From Paenibacillus koleovorans NBRC 103111 (GTDB lineage: Bacteria; Bacillota; Bacilli; Paenibacillales; NBRC-103111), in assembly GCF_004000845.1 (NCBI RefSeq), contig NZ_BIMA01000030.1:1-64000 (forward strand): 64,000 nt of DNA, read 5' to 3'. Positions 22,005 through 32,347 of this stretch are shown here, piece after piece. Every line of letters begins with the position of its first letter. The stretch's first letter is position 1. A program made the translations under genes and the position numbers. The notes beneath the pieces were generated by a model. It was not told the origin of the DNA. It did not search any database and was given only the letters and a program-made list of their open reading frames with translations.

Positions 22005-22020
22005 TCCAATTCGAATTGGA
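22005..22020 (+). repeat. 16-bp perfect palindrome in the clpP leader
   Basis: TCCAATTCGAATTGGA, about 10 nt after the -10 and 30 nt before the start codon. In RNA it forms a short stem with almost no loop, so a DNA-binding dimer site is more likely. The regulator is unknown. Confidence 0.5.
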
Positions 22021-22050
22021 GCATACTTGTTCCATAAAGGAGGCATGGCC

Positions 22051-22632
22051 ATGAGTTTCATTCCAATGGTTGTCGAGCAGGATGCACGGGGGGAACGCGG
22101 ATACGACATCTATTCCCGTTTGCTGAAGGACCGCATTATTTTTCTGGGAACGCCGGTGAACGACGCTGTGGCGAATGCCATTATCGCGCAGCTGCTGTTC
22201 TTGGCCGCTCAGGATGCTGATAAAGATATCCACCTGTACATCAACAGCCCGGGCGGATCGATCACGGCAGGCATGGCCATCTTCGATACGATGCAGTTCA
22301 TCAAGCCCGACGTCTCCACGATCTGCGTAGGGATGGCGGCTTCCATGGGCGCATTCCTGCTCGCCGCAGGCGCCAAGGGCAAACGTTACGCGTTGCCGAA
22401 CAGCGAAGTGATGATCCACCAGCCGCTTGGCGGCGCCGAAGGCCAAGCGAGCGACATCGAGATTCGCGCCAAGCGGATCATCAAGCTGCGCGACAAGCTG
22501 AACGGCATTCTCGCCGAACGCTCGGGTCAACCGCTGGCTCGGATCGACAAGGATACCGACCGCGACTACTTCATGAGCGCCGACGAAGCACAGGCCTACG
22601 GCTTGATCGACAAGGTCGTGTCCTCGATCTAA
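22051..22632 (+). CDS. clpP: ATP-dependent Clp protease proteolytic subunit
   Basis: 193 aa. Tetradecameric serine protease working with ClpC/ClpX; degrades SsrA-tagged and misfolded proteins. Seen: catalytic Ser98 (GMAASMGAF), His123 (VMIHQPLGG) and Asp172 (DRDYFMS). The start ATG at 22051 is 7 nt after AAAGGAGG; the ATG two codons earlier is too close. Own CtsR-type promoter and a strong terminator, so it is monocistronic. It is the only long plus-strand gene between 6 and 37 kb. Confidence 0.97.
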   Translation: MSFIPMVVEQDARGERGYDIYSRLLKDRIIFLGTPVNDAVANAIIAQLLFLAAQDADKDIHLYINSPGGSITAGMAIFDTMQFIKPDVSTICVGMAASMGAFLLAAGAKGKRYALPNSEVMIHQPLGGAEGQASDIEIRAKRIIKLRDKLNGILAERSGQPLARIDKDTDRDYFMSADEAQAYGLIDKVVSSI

Positions 22633-22658
22633 TCAGCAGTGCGCGTGTGACGACAAGA

Positions 22659-22692
22659 AACCCCCGACCTTCAACTTCAGGTCGGGGGTTTA
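22659..22692 (+). terminator. clpP terminator
   Basis: CCCCCGACCT, loop TCAACTTC, AGGTCGGGGG, then TTTAGTTG. A-run on the left makes it usable in both directions. Confidence 0.85.
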
Positions 22693-22748
22693 GTTGTCTA
22701 TGGGCATAGGGAGCAGCATCTGACCCAAGAAGGAGCTTTGATCGTTTG

Positions 22749-24530
22749 CTACTTGATATCGTCCAGCGGATAGAAGATCAAATCCATCGGGAACGCCGAG
22801 CCGGCCGGCGGGGTGAACTCGATGTCGAGATACGGCTCCTCGCCCGTCGTGCGGTGCATAATCTGGATCTGCTCGAACGCAACCACGACACCGGACGGCG
22901 GCGCCATCACGAACTCGCCGTTGAACTTGAACGGTCCTTTGAACGCTCCACCGCGCGCAATCAGCAGCACCACCATCTTGCGCGGCTTCTCGATGCGGAT
23001 GTGGTAGTTCACCCCGTAGTTGCCGTCTTCCTGTACGTTTTTCTTCAGGAATACGTCATACCCCGGTTGGAACGGATCGCTGATGTTGTCCCCGAACACG
23101 AGGCGCGACGGCTTGCTGAAATGACTGCCATCCACATCCCACCGTTTCTCGGACATAGGGAACGTCCCGCGCACGTGACCGTCCGAAGGCAACGGGTAGT
23201 ACAGCGTTGGATACAGCGAGGTCGGCGTCTCGATGACCGAGTCCATCGCCATAAACGAGAACTGGATCTCCCCGTCCGTCTCCACATCATAGATCACGTT
23301 CACGCCTTGGCCGGGCCAGAAGTCCGGCATCTGTACGTATGTGCGTGTAGCTCCCGGAGGAATCGTCAGCTTCTCGTCGTACTTGTCCTTCAGCAGAAAC
23401 TCCACCGAAGCTTCATGCCCGATCAGATGCGCATAGATGGAAGGATACACTTCGCCTTTGTTCGTCGTGCGGATTGTCACCGGCGTCTTGCCCGGATTCG
23501 TCGCCATAATGACGAACTGCATTTTCTCCTTCATGCCATTCATATGCGCCGCGTACAGTCTGCCCTTGCCGTTGATCTTGTCCTGATACAGGATGCCCTT
23601 CTCGGTAATCGTCTCCGGGCTATTGCTCACCAGCATTGTGCGCGACTTGTCTTCCGTCACCTTCTTAGTCAACTCGGGCAGCTCGAGGAAATGCGCGTAC
23701 AGTGTCGGCCAGTCGGCGCGAATGAACGAATTGAGCGGGGCGGTATACAGCTTGCGCTGCAGATCGGTCGCGAACAACGTGCGGTTCTCCACCTCGACAT
23801 AGCGCGAATACGTATCGCTCATTTTGCCGGAGCCGTCCGTTACTTTCAGACTGACTAAATATTTGCCAGGTTTATAAAACGCCTCTGCCTTGCCTGTCCA
23901 AATGTGATTCAAGCCTTCGGCGTCAGGATCGTAGCTTAAGTCGATATACTTGATCTCTTCCCCGATGCGATACACTTCCTTGCCGAACGTAAAGCGTGCC
24001 ACCGGCTTGGAGTTGCTCCCCGGGTCGTTCGTCAGTGTCTGCGGTCGTTTCACATATGTAACTTCGATCTGCTTGTTGGCCGTGTTATACGAGTATTTGG
24101 CGCCCAGGTAGTCGTTCAGCCACATGTAGTTCATCATCAAATTGTCTTTGTACAACCGGACCGCTGATGCATACAAAATCGCCTTGCCGTTCACCAGTAC
24201 GGTCTTGCCTACTGTGTCGATCTCGATCTTCGTTGTCGCCGTCCCGATCTCGAGCTTCTTCGTCTTGTCGTTCGTCTTGAACTCGAAGCCCATATGATCG
24301 GCCAAAAACTTCACCGGCACATACCAGTCGCTGCCATCCTTCATGGCACCCGGCGTGTTCAGGTTGTACTTTTGCCCATCGACCGTCGCGACCTGCTCGT
24401 TCTCCTTCAGTACGATCGACATCGTTGTCGACGACACGCCTGCATTCGCCCTCGGTTCCGCCACATAGCCCAGCAGCAATACCGCTACGAGCAGCCATGG
24501 CGCCACTCTCATCCATTTCCGCTTGTTCAC
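22749..24530 (-). CDS. Secreted copper-amine-oxidase-N and PKD domain protein
   Basis: 593 aa from GTG at 24530, after GGAGAGAAGACG; a longer frame runs into repeats and is rejected. Seen: a signal peptide (MRVAPWLLVAVLLLGYVAEPRANA). A copper-amine-oxidase N-like domain follows (KYNLNTPGAMKDGSDWYVPVKFL-type segments, near residues 50-160), and then a PKD/Ig-like fold (DLSYDPDAEGLNHIW, KYLVSLKVTDGSG). The last 350 residues are beta-rich and of no recognised family. Known: such N-domains in Paenibacillus are wall- or protein-binding stalks, not oxidases. Outside-cell role unknown. An isolated gene between clpP and the HPr block. Confidence 0.75.
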   Translation of the reverse strand: MNKRKWMRVAPWLLVAVLLLGYVAEPRANAGVSSTTMSIVLKENEQVATVDGQKYNLNTPGAMKDGSDWYVPVKFLADHMGFEFKTNDKTKKLEIGTATTKIEIDTVGKTVLVNGKAILYASAVRLYKDNLMMNYMWLNDYLGAKYSYNTANKQIEVTYVKRPQTLTNDPGSNSKPVARFTFGKEVYRIGEEIKYIDLSYDPDAEGLNHIWTGKAEAFYKPGKYLVSLKVTDGSGKMSDTYSRYVEVENRTLFATDLQRKLYTAPLNSFIRADWPTLYAHFLELPELTKKVTEDKSRTMLVSNSPETITEKGILYQDKINGKGRLYAAHMNGMKEKMQFVIMATNPGKTPVTIRTTNKGEVYPSIYAHLIGHEASVEFLLKDKYDEKLTIPPGATRTYVQMPDFWPGQGVNVIYDVETDGEIQFSFMAMDSVIETPTSLYPTLYYPLPSDGHVRGTFPMSEKRWDVDGSHFSKPSRLVFGDNISDPFQPGYDVFLKKNVQEDGNYGVNYHIRIEKPRKMVVLLIARGGAFKGPFKFNGEFVMAPPSGVVVAFEQIQIMHRTTGEEPYLDIEFTPPAGSAFPMDLIFYPLDDIK

Positions 24531-24699
24531 CGTCTTCTCTCCACTCTCTCCTATGTAGATAGTCCCAATTATTAGACGCGCCAGATTGGAAAAGGTTGCA
24601 TCTTCGACACGATCTGCCCCAACCCGACAACTCCGCTTTTCATCAGCATTGTCTACACGGCCCAAAGGCGTAGTATGCCCCGAATGCGCTAGGTTACTC

Positions 24700-24960
24700 T
24701 CTTGGGCGGGAGGCGAGTGGCGATAGGTTAGCAGCGAGAGGCGGATGGCGGGAGGCGAGTGGCGATAGGTTAGCGGCGAGAGGCGGGTGGCAGGTGGCGG
24801 CGAATAGTTTGCGAACATTGTGCGGCGGTGGTTGGTTGGGCATTATTGGTGCTGGAGAGCGAGCGGCGAGTGGTTGGCTGGGCATTGGCGGTGGTGGAGG
24901 ATTAGCAGCGAATGGTTGGCGGCGGTAGTTGGTTGGGCATTGGCGGTGGTGGAGGGTGCG
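24700..24960. repeat. G-rich imperfect tandem repeats in a long gene-free gap
   Basis: The stretch 24531-25041 has no gene. Two copies of a 42-bp unit starting GGGAGGCGAGTGG lie at 24708 and 24750. A second unit containing GGGCATTGGCGGTGGTGGAGG recurs about 55 bp apart around 24880 and 24935. The plus strand is G-rich with very few A-runs. Small decayed repeats; they shade into the start of an unused upstream frame of the 22749 gene. Confidence 0.7.
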
Positions 24961-25041
24961 TGGCGAGTGACCGACCGGTGCTGGCATCACCCTCAGCCGC
25001 AGCAGCAGGCCCTACTATGGCCCTTGCCTCCCGCGCAATTC

Positions 25042-25069
25042 AAAAACCCGGTCCCACACCGGGACCGGG
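25042..25069 (-). terminator. Terminator after the HPr/Crh gene
   Basis: On the minus strand CCCGGTCCC, loop GGTGT, GGGACCGGG, then TTTTTG. It ends the rapZ-yvcK-whiA-HPr unit. Confidence 0.85.
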
Positions 25070-25161
25070 CTCAACACCATCAAGGAATCGGATTGTCCCA
25101 ACCCGCCCGCGCCCGCGCAGGAGCAAACAAAAACAGCGCTCCCCTCAAGGAAGCGCGGCTC

Positions 25162-25431
25162 TTATTGGTTTTCGAGTTCTTCCTTGCCGACGAGTGCGAC
25201 TAAAGCGGTTACAGCCTGCTCGGAATCCGAGCCCTCTGCACTAATGTGGACTTCCGTGCCGGAGCTGATCGCCAAGCTCATGATGCCCATGATGCTCTTG
25301 GCATTCACCTTCTTGTCGTCCTTCTCCACGAAAATTTCCGATGAGAACTTGTTCGCCTCTTGTACGAATAAAGCTGCCGGTCTGGCGTGGAGCCCCGTTC
25401 TGAGCTTAACGACTGCTGGTCGTCTAGTCAT
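25162..25431 (-). CDS. HPr-family phosphocarrier at the crh locus (His15 and Ser46 both present)
   Basis: 89 aa. Seen: TGLHARPAALFVQEAN, with His exactly at residue 15, and AKSIMGIMSLA, with Ser exactly at residue 46. Known: HPr uses His15 in PTS transfer. Crh, the B. subtilis paralogue at this same place after whiA, has Gln15 and only regulates. HprK phosphorylates Ser46 and the product partners CcpA. Here synteny says Crh but the residue says HPr, so the protein could do both. The hprK gene is also in this window. The start follows GTAGGGGGTATAGGCGTCA. Confidence 0.9.
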   Translation of the reverse strand: MTRRPAVVKLRTGLHARPAALFVQEANKFSSEIFVEKDDKKVNAKSIMGIMSLAISSGTEVHISAEGSDSEQAVTALVALVGKEELENQ

Positions 25432-25543
25432 TGACGCCTATACCCCCTACATCTATCACTTGTTTCAATGTACCCTGTCGGAATCTGTGTCTAGTCGCAT
25501 CGTGTGACGGTTCACGTTTCTTATTATGTTATTATACCATTTT

Positions 25544-26515
25544 TCATGAATCTGTAAAAGAAAACGTTGGCAATTTCGCATCGCCTTGAGAATTTCTTAC
25601 TTTCTCGGCCAATTCGTCGAGCTTCCGCAACCGATGGTTGACCCCGGATTTGCTGACGCCGCCTTTGAGCATCTCGCCGACTTCCTTCAGATTCATGTCC
25701 GAATGCTGCAGCCGAATCTCGGCCACCTCGCGCAATTTGTCCGGCAAGCTCTCCAGCCCGACCGTCTTCTGCAGCAGCCGGATGTTGTCGATCTGGCGCA
25801 CGGCGGCCCCGATCGTCTTGTTCAGGTTCGCCGTCTCGCAGTTGACGATCCGATTGACGGAGTTGCGCATGTCCTTCATGATCCGGACGTCCTCGAACCG
25901 CAGCAGCGCCTGATGCGCCCCGATCAGGTTGAGGAACTGAATGATCCGCTCCCCTTCCTTCATATAAAGGACAAAGCCTTTCTTGCGCTCGATGCAGCGA
26001 GCGTTCAGGTCGAACCGGTTCGCAAGCCGGCACAGCGCCTGGCAATGCTCCTCATACATCGAAGCGATCTCCAGATGGTACGAAGTACCTTCGGGATTGT
26101 TGACCGACCCGCCGGCCATAAAAGCTCCGCGCAAGTAAGCCTTGCGGCAACAGCTGCCTCGTACGATCCGCTTGTCGATGCCCGGCGTAAACTGAAACCC
26201 TTCGGACACGATGTACAGATCGGACAAAATTTCTTGCACCTGTCCGGGAAGCCGCACGATGTACACGTTGTTTTTCTTCAGACGCATCTTCTTGCGGACG
26301 AACAGCTCGGTGTGGATCGCATACATCTTCTTGAGCAAGGAGTAAATCCGTCGGGCGATCGCCGCATTCTCAGTCGAGATGTCGAGAACGATACGCTGAT
26401 TGGTCAGCTGCACGGTGCCGTTCATACGGATCAGTGCCGCCAGCTCGGCCCGCTCGCAGCACGGCTCAGCTTCGATCATAGTCAGCTCTTTCTTCGTTTG
26501 CGCTGCAAAGGACAA
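25544..26515 (-). CDS. whiA: WhiA-family DNA-binding protein
   Basis: 323 aa, start TTG at 26515 after AGAGGTGAATTCCG. Seen: the N-terminal LAGLIDADG-like half ([35 protein letters not shown]) and the C-terminal HTH ([39 protein letters not shown]). Known: a homing-endonuclease-derived protein affecting cell division and sporulation in Gram-positives. It lies between yvcK and the HPr gene. Confidence 0.95.
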   Translation of the reverse strand: MSFAAQTKKELTMIEAEPCCERAELAALIRMNGTVQLTNQRIVLDISTENAAIARRIYSLLKKMYAIHTELFVRKKMRLKKNNVYIVRLPGQVQEILSDLYIVSEGFQFTPGIDKRIVRGSCCRKAYLRGAFMAGGSVNNPEGTSYHLEIASMYEEHCQALCRLANRFDLNARCIERKKGFVLYMKEGERIIQFLNLIGAHQALLRFEDVRIMKDMRNSVNRIVNCETANLNKTIGAAVRQIDNIRLLQKTVGLESLPDKLREVAEIRLQHSDMNLKEVGEMLKGGVSKSGVNHRLRKLDELAEKVRNSQGDAKLPTFSFTDS

Positions 26516-26521
26516 CGGAAT

Positions 26522-27505
26522 TCACCTCTTTCTAACCATCCAGCTTTCCACCAGTTGATAAATATGATGGCTGAGTCGTTCGGCGTCATGCCGCAAATAA
26601 GTGCGGAACAGCACAAGTCGATCAGCAACGACCTTGTACCCGCGGCGAGTCAGCTCCTCCATGTCGACATGGACGGCCTTCGCGCCTTTCTCCGCGTATT
26701 TATGCTGAACCTGAGGAGGAATCTCCCCATTATTGACTATGACATAATCGAATAAATGATGCCCTACATGCTCATAGATCGCTCGCAAATGATCCCCGAC
26801 GGAATAATCGTCCGTCTCCCCCGGCTGCGTCATGACGTTGCAGACGAAAATCTTGACCGCTTCGGCGGCCATAATCGCATCGGCCAGCTCCTTGACGAGC
26901 AGGTTCGGCAGGATGCTCGTGAACAGGCTGCCCGGGCCGATCAGGATCGCATCGGCCTCGCGAATCGCCTCCACCGCTTCCGCCAGCGGAGACACATCCG
27001 GCGGCTCAATGAACACGCGCTTGATCTTGCCGCCGGCCTTCGGGATGCTCGACTCGCCCTCCACGATCGTGCCGTCGGCCATCTCCGCCTTCAGCACGAT
27101 CTCCTGGTCGCTCGCCGGCAGCACACGGCCGCGGACGGCGAAGACGCGGCTCATCTCCTTCACCCCGGTGACGAAATCACCGGTGATCTCCTTCATCGCG
27201 GCGAGGATCAAATTGCCGAGGCTGTGCCCGGCCAGCGCGGAGCCCGCGCTGAAGCGGTGCTGGAGCATCTGCGCGAGCAGAGGCTCCACATCGGCGAGGG
27301 AGATAAGCACGTTGCGAATATCGCCCGGAGGCGGCATCTGCAGCTCCGTGCGCAGAATGCCGGAGCTGCCCCCATCGTCAGCCACCGTGACGATGGCCGT
27401 AATGGCGAGCGGCTTCTCCTTCAAGCCGCGGAGCATCACCGAGAGGCCGGTCCCGCCGCCGATCACGACGATCTTGGGCAGCTCTTCGTGACGCTCGAGG
27501 GTCAT
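26522..27505 (-). CDS. yvcK: YvcK/GlmR gluconeogenesis factor
   Basis: 327 aa from the ATG at 27505, which overlaps the rapZ stop (ATGA); the longer frame covers rapZ in another frame and is rejected. Seen: [40 protein letters not shown], and [12 protein letters not shown]. Known: binds UDP-GlcNAc and activates GlmS to direct carbon to the wall. Tight rapZ-yvcK-whiA grouping. Confidence 0.95.
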   Translation of the reverse strand: MTLERHEELPKIVVIGGGTGLSVMLRGLKEKPLAITAIVTVADDGGSSGILRTELQMPPPGDIRNVLISLADVEPLLAQMLQHRFSAGSALAGHSLGNLILAAMKEITGDFVTGVKEMSRVFAVRGRVLPASDQEIVLKAEMADGTIVEGESSIPKAGGKIKRVFIEPPDVSPLAEAVEAIREADAILIGPGSLFTSILPNLLVKELADAIMAAEAVKIFVCNVMTQPGETDDYSVGDHLRAIYEHVGHHLFDYVIVNNGEIPPQVQHKYAEKGAKAVHVDMEELTRRGYKVVADRLVLFRTYLRHDAERLSHHIYQLVESWMVRKR

Positions 27506-28413
27506 CGGCCCACCTCCGGACGGCGATCCCGTTCGGCGTCGCGATGGCTGACCCGCACGACTTCCGTCTCGCTGGTGCCGAGACGTTTGCCCAAGTACTC
27601 GGCGATCGCCACGGAGCGGTGTTTGCCTCCCGTGCAGCCGATGCCGACAACGACCTGACTTTTGCCTTCCTTCGCATACTGCGGAATGAGGAACTGCAGC
27701 ATGTCGACGAGCTTCACGAGAAACTGCTGCGTCTCCGACCATTTCATCACATAATCGTACACGTCGGGATCCATACCCGTGTTCGGGCGCAGATGCTCCA
27801 CATAGTGCGGATTCGGCAGAAATCGAACGTCGAAGATCAGATCGGCGTCAATCGGGACGCCGTACTTGAAGCCGAAGGAAATGACGTTCACGGAGATGCC
27901 CGACCGACCGATATTCGTGAATCGATCGATAATCCGCTCTTTCAGCTCGCTTGGCTTCAGGTTGCTCGTGTCGATGACCTGCGTCGCTAACCCTTTCAGC
28001 TCCTCGAGTAGCTTGCGCTCGAGCTGAATGCCGTCGAGCGGAAGCCCTTCGGGTGCCAGAGGGTGGCGCCGGCGGCTCTCCTTGTACCGCTGGACGAGCA
28101 GCGCATCGGTCGCGTCCAGGAACAAGATTTCGTACGTAATCGTGTAGTTCTCTTGGATCGTGCGGAGCGATTCGGACAGAGCCGTGAAAAACTCGCGGCC
28201 GCGCAAGTCGATCACGAGCGCCACCTTGCCGATGCGCCCCTGCGACTGGTCGATCAATTCGGCGAACTTCGGAATGAGAACAGGCGGCAAATTGTCGACG
28301 CAGAAAAACCCCAAATCCTCGAGACTCTGTACGGCAATCGTCTTACCCGCCCCCGACATGCCGGTAATAATGACCAGCTTAGCCGCTGAGCTTATATCTT
28401 CAGCATGCATCAT
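27502..28413 (-). CDS. rapZ: RNase adapter/nucleotide-binding protein RapZ (YvcJ)
   Basis: 303 aa. Seen: Walker A GMSGAGKT near residues 13-20, and the C-terminal [18 protein letters not shown] of the family. Known: in enterobacteria RapZ directs RNase E to the sRNA GlmZ; in Bacillus YvcJ binds nucleotides with an uncertain target. The ATG at 28413 follows GGGGAGCTTAAGG. Overlaps yvcK by four bases. Confidence 0.95.
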   Translation of the reverse strand: MMHAEDISSAAKLVIITGMSGAGKTIAVQSLEDLGFFCVDNLPPVLIPKFAELIDQSQGRIGKVALVIDLRGREFFTALSESLRTIQENYTITYEILFLDATDALLVQRYKESRRRHPLAPEGLPLDGIQLERKLLEELKGLATQVIDTSNLKPSELKERIIDRFTNIGRSGISVNVISFGFKYGVPIDADLIFDVRFLPNPHYVEHLRPNTGMDPDVYDYVMKWSETQQFLVKLVDMLQFLIPQYAKEGKSQVVVGIGCTGGKHRSVAIAEYLGKRLGTSETEVVRVSHRDAERDRRPEVGR

Positions 28414-28438
28414 CCTTAAGCTCCCCTCTCCCAAGAGG

Positions 28439-29386
28439 TTAGTTGAGATTCAGGCCGGCCGCACCGACGATGCCGGCATCGTTGCCGAGCTGAGCCGGTA
28501 CGATATCGACGCCTTCCGCGAAGGCGGGCGGCACATTCAACTTGTATACCTTGCGAATCTCGTCGAACAGGATGTCGCCGGCCCGCGAGACGCCTCCGCC
28601 GATGATGAACCGCTGCGGGTTCAGCACGACCGCTACGGCCGCCATCGCCTTGGCCAAGTAATGGGCGGCGCGTTTGACGATCCGAAGCGCCACTTCGTCG
28701 CCTTCCTTCGCGGCGTCGAATACATCCTTCGCCATGAGGGTGGACAGCTCGGACAGCGAGGTCGCTTCCCCGCGTCCTACGGCGTCCTTGGCCATGCGGA
28801 TAATGCCGGTGGCGGAAGACACCGTCTCCACGCAACCGATCTGCCCGCAGCCGCATTGAATCGCTTCCAGATCCGGCACTACTTTAATATGACCGAGCTC
28901 CGCCGCCATGCCGCGGAAGCCTTCTACTATTTTCCCGTTGATAATAACCCCGCCGCCAACGCCGGTCCCCAGCGTCAGACAGACGACATGCGCCACGCCG
29001 CGGCCCGCGCCGCTCCAGGCTTCGCCGAGTGCCGCCACGTTCGCGTCGTTGTTGATCCGCACCGGGCAGCCCAGGCGCTCTTCCAGCTCTCGCTTGACCT
29101 CTACGTTATCCCAATCGAGATTCGCAGAACGGATGACGATGCCGCTCTCCAAGTCGATGAACCCGGCGATTCCGGCCCCAACTCCGGCTACTTGTTCCCA
29201 TGTATAGGAGGAGTCGGACACAATCTGCTTCACATATTGCGCGATTCGATCGAGCACAACTTGAGGGCCCTCTTCCGTTCCCGTCGGTCCCTCGTAAGTA
29301 TGCAGCAGCGTTCCCTGCTCATCGCACAGACCGACCTTGATACTCGTTCCACCCAAGTCTACGCCGACATAAATCTTTCCCGACAT
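28439..29386 (-). CDS. glcK: ROK-family glucokinase
   Basis: 315 aa. Seen: [43 protein letters not shown], and the zinc-motif [10 protein letters not shown] (three Cys). Known: ROK enzymes phosphorylate glucose with ATP, and a CxCGxxGC motif marks the family. The ATG at 29386 (MSGKIYV) follows AGAGGTGACAAGGGA; an upstream ATG in frame is rejected. It lies 25 nt from rapZ on the same strand. Confidence 0.9.
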   Translation of the reverse strand: MSGKIYVGVDLGGTSIKVGLCDEQGTLLHTYEGPTGTEEGPQVVLDRIAQYVKQIVSDSSYTWEQVAGVGAGIAGFIDLESGIVIRSANLDWDNVEVKRELEERLGCPVRINNDANVAALGEAWSGAGRGVAHVVCLTLGTGVGGGVIINGKIVEGFRGMAAELGHIKVVPDLEAIQCGCGQIGCVETVSSATGIIRMAKDAVGRGEATSLSELSTLMAKDVFDAAKEGDEVALRIVKRAAHYLAKAMAAVAVVLNPQRFIIGGGVSRAGDILFDEIRKVYKLNVPPAFAEGVDIVPAQLGNDAGIVGAAGLNLN

Positions 29387-29575
29387 TCCCTTGTCACCTC
29401 TAAAATAATAATAGGATGCAATGCTTCTGTTCCAACTATAAGCCAACCCTATCGGAAGGTCAAGCCGAGCGGAGCCGCCGGAGAAGCAGAGGAATCCCCA
29501 TCAGCATGGCGCCGAAGGGGATTCTATCTGCTCCGCAAGACGGACCCAAGCCCCGCTGGTACGGGGATCGACGTC

Positions 29576-30541
29576 TTACTTGTTCAGCGATTGGCTCCAA
29601 TCGTGAACCGCTTGGCCTTCCAGAAACTTCTCGCAATCGAGCGCCGCCATACAGCCGCTTCCCGCCGCCGTAACCGCCTGGCGGTACCGGTGATCCTGCA
29701 CGTCGCCGCAGGCGAATACGCCTGGAATGTTCGTCTCGCACGTACCCGGCTTGACGACCAGGTAGCCGTTCTCGTCCGTCTCGAGCTGGCCGCCCAGGAA
29801 CGCCGTGTTCGGCGTGTGGCCGATCGCGACGAAGATGCCGTCGGTCTCGAGCAGCTCTTCCTCGCCGGTCGCGTTGTTGCGCACCTTCAACGCCGTGACG
29901 CCCTTCTCGCCCGCTACGACTTCCAGCGGCGTCCGGTTCAGGCTCCACGCCACCTTCGCGTTGCCGCGCGCGCGGTCTTGCATGATCTTCGAGGCGCGAA
30001 GCTCATCGCGACGATGAACGAGACGCACTTCCGAAGCGAACCGCGTCAGGAAGTTCGCTTCCTCCATGGCGGAGTCGCCGCCGCCTACGACGATGATCTT
30101 CTTCCCGCGGAAGAAGAAGCCGTCGCATGTCGCGCAGGTGCTGACGCCCCGGCCGATGTTCACGCGCTCGCCCTCGATGCCGAGCAGCTTGGCGGAGGCG
30201 CCGGTCGAGATGATCAGCGTCTCGGCCTTCAGCTCATGGCCGCCCTCGAGCTTCAGGGTGAACGGACGCCGCGACAGATCGACTTCGTTGATCCAGCCGG
30301 TGCGGAATTCGGCGCCGAAGCGCTCCGCTTGCTTGCGCATGTTGTCCATCAACTCAGGACCCATGATCCCTTCCGGGAATCCCGGGAAATTCTCAACCTC
30401 GGTCGTCGTCGTCAATTGACCGCCCGGCTCCGGGCCTTCGATGACGAGCGGCTTCAGGTTCGCGCGCGCCAAGTAGATGGCGGCGGTAAGCCCGGCCGGT
30501 CCGGTACCGACTACAATGCTATGGTAGGTGGTGCTGCTCAT
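29576..30541 (-). CDS. trxB: Thioredoxin reductase
   Basis: 321 aa. NADPH-dependent FAD enzyme that recycles thioredoxin. Seen: GTGPAGLTAAIYLARA (FAD), the redox-active CATC (STCATCDG), GGGDSAMEEA (NADPH) and the C-terminal GVFACGDVQDHRYRQAVTAAGSGCMAA-type FAD motif. Start ATG (MSSTTYHS) 12 nt after GGAG. It neighbours a TPR gene as in B. subtilis (trxB-yvcD). Two stem-loops without clear U-tracts lie between trxB and glcK (29490-29570). Confidence 0.95.
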   Translation of the reverse strand: MSSTTYHSIVVGTGPAGLTAAIYLARANLKPLVIEGPEPGGQLTTTTEVENFPGFPEGIMGPELMDNMRKQAERFGAEFRTGWINEVDLSRRPFTLKLEGGHELKAETLIISTGASAKLLGIEGERVNIGRGVSTCATCDGFFFRGKKIIVVGGGDSAMEEANFLTRFASEVRLVHRRDELRASKIMQDRARGNAKVAWSLNRTPLEVVAGEKGVTALKVRNNATGEEELLETDGIFVAIGHTPNTAFLGGQLETDENGYLVVKPGTCETNIPGVFACGDVQDHRYRQAVTAAGSGCMAALDCEKFLEGQAVHDWSQSLNK

Positions 30542-30569
30542 GCGATTCACGGCTCCTTCTATAGAAAAT

Positions 30570-32312
30570 CTATCTCAATTCCGAACGGTTCAGCTTCGGC
30601 AAAATTTCATCCATCTTGGCCTTCAGGCCGCAAGCGTCGTCGATCGTCTTCACATGTTTGCTCACGGTCGCCGTCGAGATGCCATAGCGAGCCGCCACCT
30701 CATGATATGAGATTTGACGGCGATGCATCTTGGCGGTCAAATATTCTAGCGCCGCCGCCCAGCCGTCGATCTTCGTAATCTTCGGCACGCTCGGGTACAT
30801 CCGGGTGAGGAATTCCACCCACAGCGTCTCGAGATCATGCTGCTGAATCATATCGTAGCGCTTCTCCATCATCTGGAGCGCACGCTCCATAACCGCCTGC
30901 CATTGATCCTTCCAATCCGGAAGATTAGGCGACCATGGGGTCGATTCTAGCACGGTGCGTTTGCCTTGCATCTGCACTTGAATCGGTTCTTCCGCTCGCA
31001 TACTGCGGAGCACGAACACAGCTACTTTCTTCAAATATTCGTCTTCCTTCGGATCAAGCACGAACTCCCGCAGCGCATCCTCGACTTCGCTGTCGGCGAT
31101 GACGCCGAACGCTTGGATGACCTGCAGTTTGGTGTCCGCATCGCCATGGCGAAGCGCCCAGAAGAACGAGGACCGTACGAGCGGATCGCGGCGCAGATGT
31201 TCGGGAATGCCGTCCTGCGACGATTCCAGCACGCGGAATTGCTCCTCGAACGGCAGATGGTAGTGGTAGCTGACCGCCATCGTCTCGCCCGGCTTCGTTT
31301 CCTTCAGCTGGTTGAGGTAATAAGGCGCCACGTCCGTGCCGGGATCGAGCTTCTCGACCGTCCGCCACAGCTTCGCGGCTTCCCCGCTGCGGCCGATATG
31401 ATAGGCGGCCACCGCCGTGTAATGGTATAAGCACGGGTCGAGCCCGGATTCGCTGCTCTTCAGCAGCCGGCGGAACAGCCGATAGGCCGTCTCATGCTCG
31501 GACAAGATGCCCATCGTCGTAGCGAGCTTGAACACATGATCATGGTGGATCGGGAATGTCTTGCGCAGCTGCACGAGCAACCGCTGGAGCTCTTCCTTCT
31601 CCCCGTTGTGCTGATGGAAGATCGCGACGTTGCACAGCGCATGCAAATTGCCCGGATCGTGCTCCAACACTTGCCGGATCGTCTCCATCGACTTGTCGAA
31701 CAAGCCCATGTAGTAATACGCCAGCGCCAAGTTGTTGCGAGCCGCCAGGAAGTCCGGGGCGTGCTTCACGATTTTCTCCAGCAGTCGGACGGCTTCGGAA
31801 AACTTGCCCTCCTCGAGCAGCGCCCGCGCCCGATCGTGCTCGATCATGCCCTCGCGGCTCTTGATCGACGTCAGCCGAGTAGAACGGCCCAGCTCATAGC
31901 TGAGCAGCTCCATCATCTCCTCGGCTTCCTCCAAGTAATGGCCGTTCGGGTCCTGCTCCAAGTAACGGATCAACATTTCCTCCGCCTGCTCGTAGTCTTC
32001 CATATTCGCGAAATTGTTCGCCAAATAGAAATAACACTCCGTCATGGTCGGATCGATCTGTTCCACTATATGGGATAAAATCCGGTTCGACTCCTCGAAG
32101 TTACCAGTCTCCGAGAGCACGCCGGCTAAATTGCAGTGATTGACGGGATTGTCGGGCTCGTAGTCCACGGCCTTGCGAAAATACTTCAAGGCTTTGTCAT
32201 AGTGGTGCCGATCCAAGGACTGTACCGCTCTCTCGAAAAAGAAAGTGGCGTCCATCCGGATCGATACGACGTTGCGCGGCTTTCTATCGGCCACAAGCTT
32301 TTTCTTAGCCAA
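30570..32312 (-). CDS. TPR-repeat protein with C-terminal HTH (YvcD-like)
   Basis: 580 aa. Seen: at least six tetratricopeptide-type helical pairs (KALKYFRKAVDYEPDNPVNHCNLAG, EQAEEMLIRYLEQDPNGHYL, NNLALAYYYMG, and others) over residues 30-330. The C-terminal ~60 residues contain an HTH (ISYHEVAARYGISTATVSKHVKTI). Start TTG after GGAGGTG, 10 nt away. Known: B. subtilis YvcD has the same gene position; its role is unclear. The HTH suggests a regulator, for which no target is visible. Confidence 0.8.
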   Translation of the reverse strand: MAKKKLVADRKPRNVVSIRMDATFFFERAVQSLDRHHYDKALKYFRKAVDYEPDNPVNHCNLAGVLSETGNFEESNRILSHIVEQIDPTMTECYFYLANNFANMEDYEQAEEMLIRYLEQDPNGHYLEEAEEMMELLSYELGRSTRLTSIKSREGMIEHDRARALLEEGKFSEAVRLLEKIVKHAPDFLAARNNLALAYYYMGLFDKSMETIRQVLEHDPGNLHALCNVAIFHQHNGEKEELQRLLVQLRKTFPIHHDHVFKLATTMGILSEHETAYRLFRRLLKSSESGLDPCLYHYTAVAAYHIGRSGEAAKLWRTVEKLDPGTDVAPYYLNQLKETKPGETMAVSYHYHLPFEEQFRVLESSQDGIPEHLRRDPLVRSSFFWALRHGDADTKLQVIQAFGVIADSEVEDALREFVLDPKEDEYLKKVAVFVLRSMRAEEPIQVQMQGKRTVLESTPWSPNLPDWKDQWQAVMERALQMMEKRYDMIQQHDLETLWVEFLTRMYPSVPKITKIDGWAAALEYLTAKMHRRQISYHEVAARYGISTATVSKHVKTIDDACGLKAKMDEILPKLNRSELR

Positions 32313-32347
32313 GGGTTAGTGACACCTCCAGTGACATACTTCCCTTC

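Noticed and set aside
28160-30778. 872-codon open frame on the plus strand
   Set aside because: It runs antisense through rapZ, glcK and trxB in a G+C-rich region; the minus-strand genes have clear families, ribosome sites and complete domains, while this frame has none.
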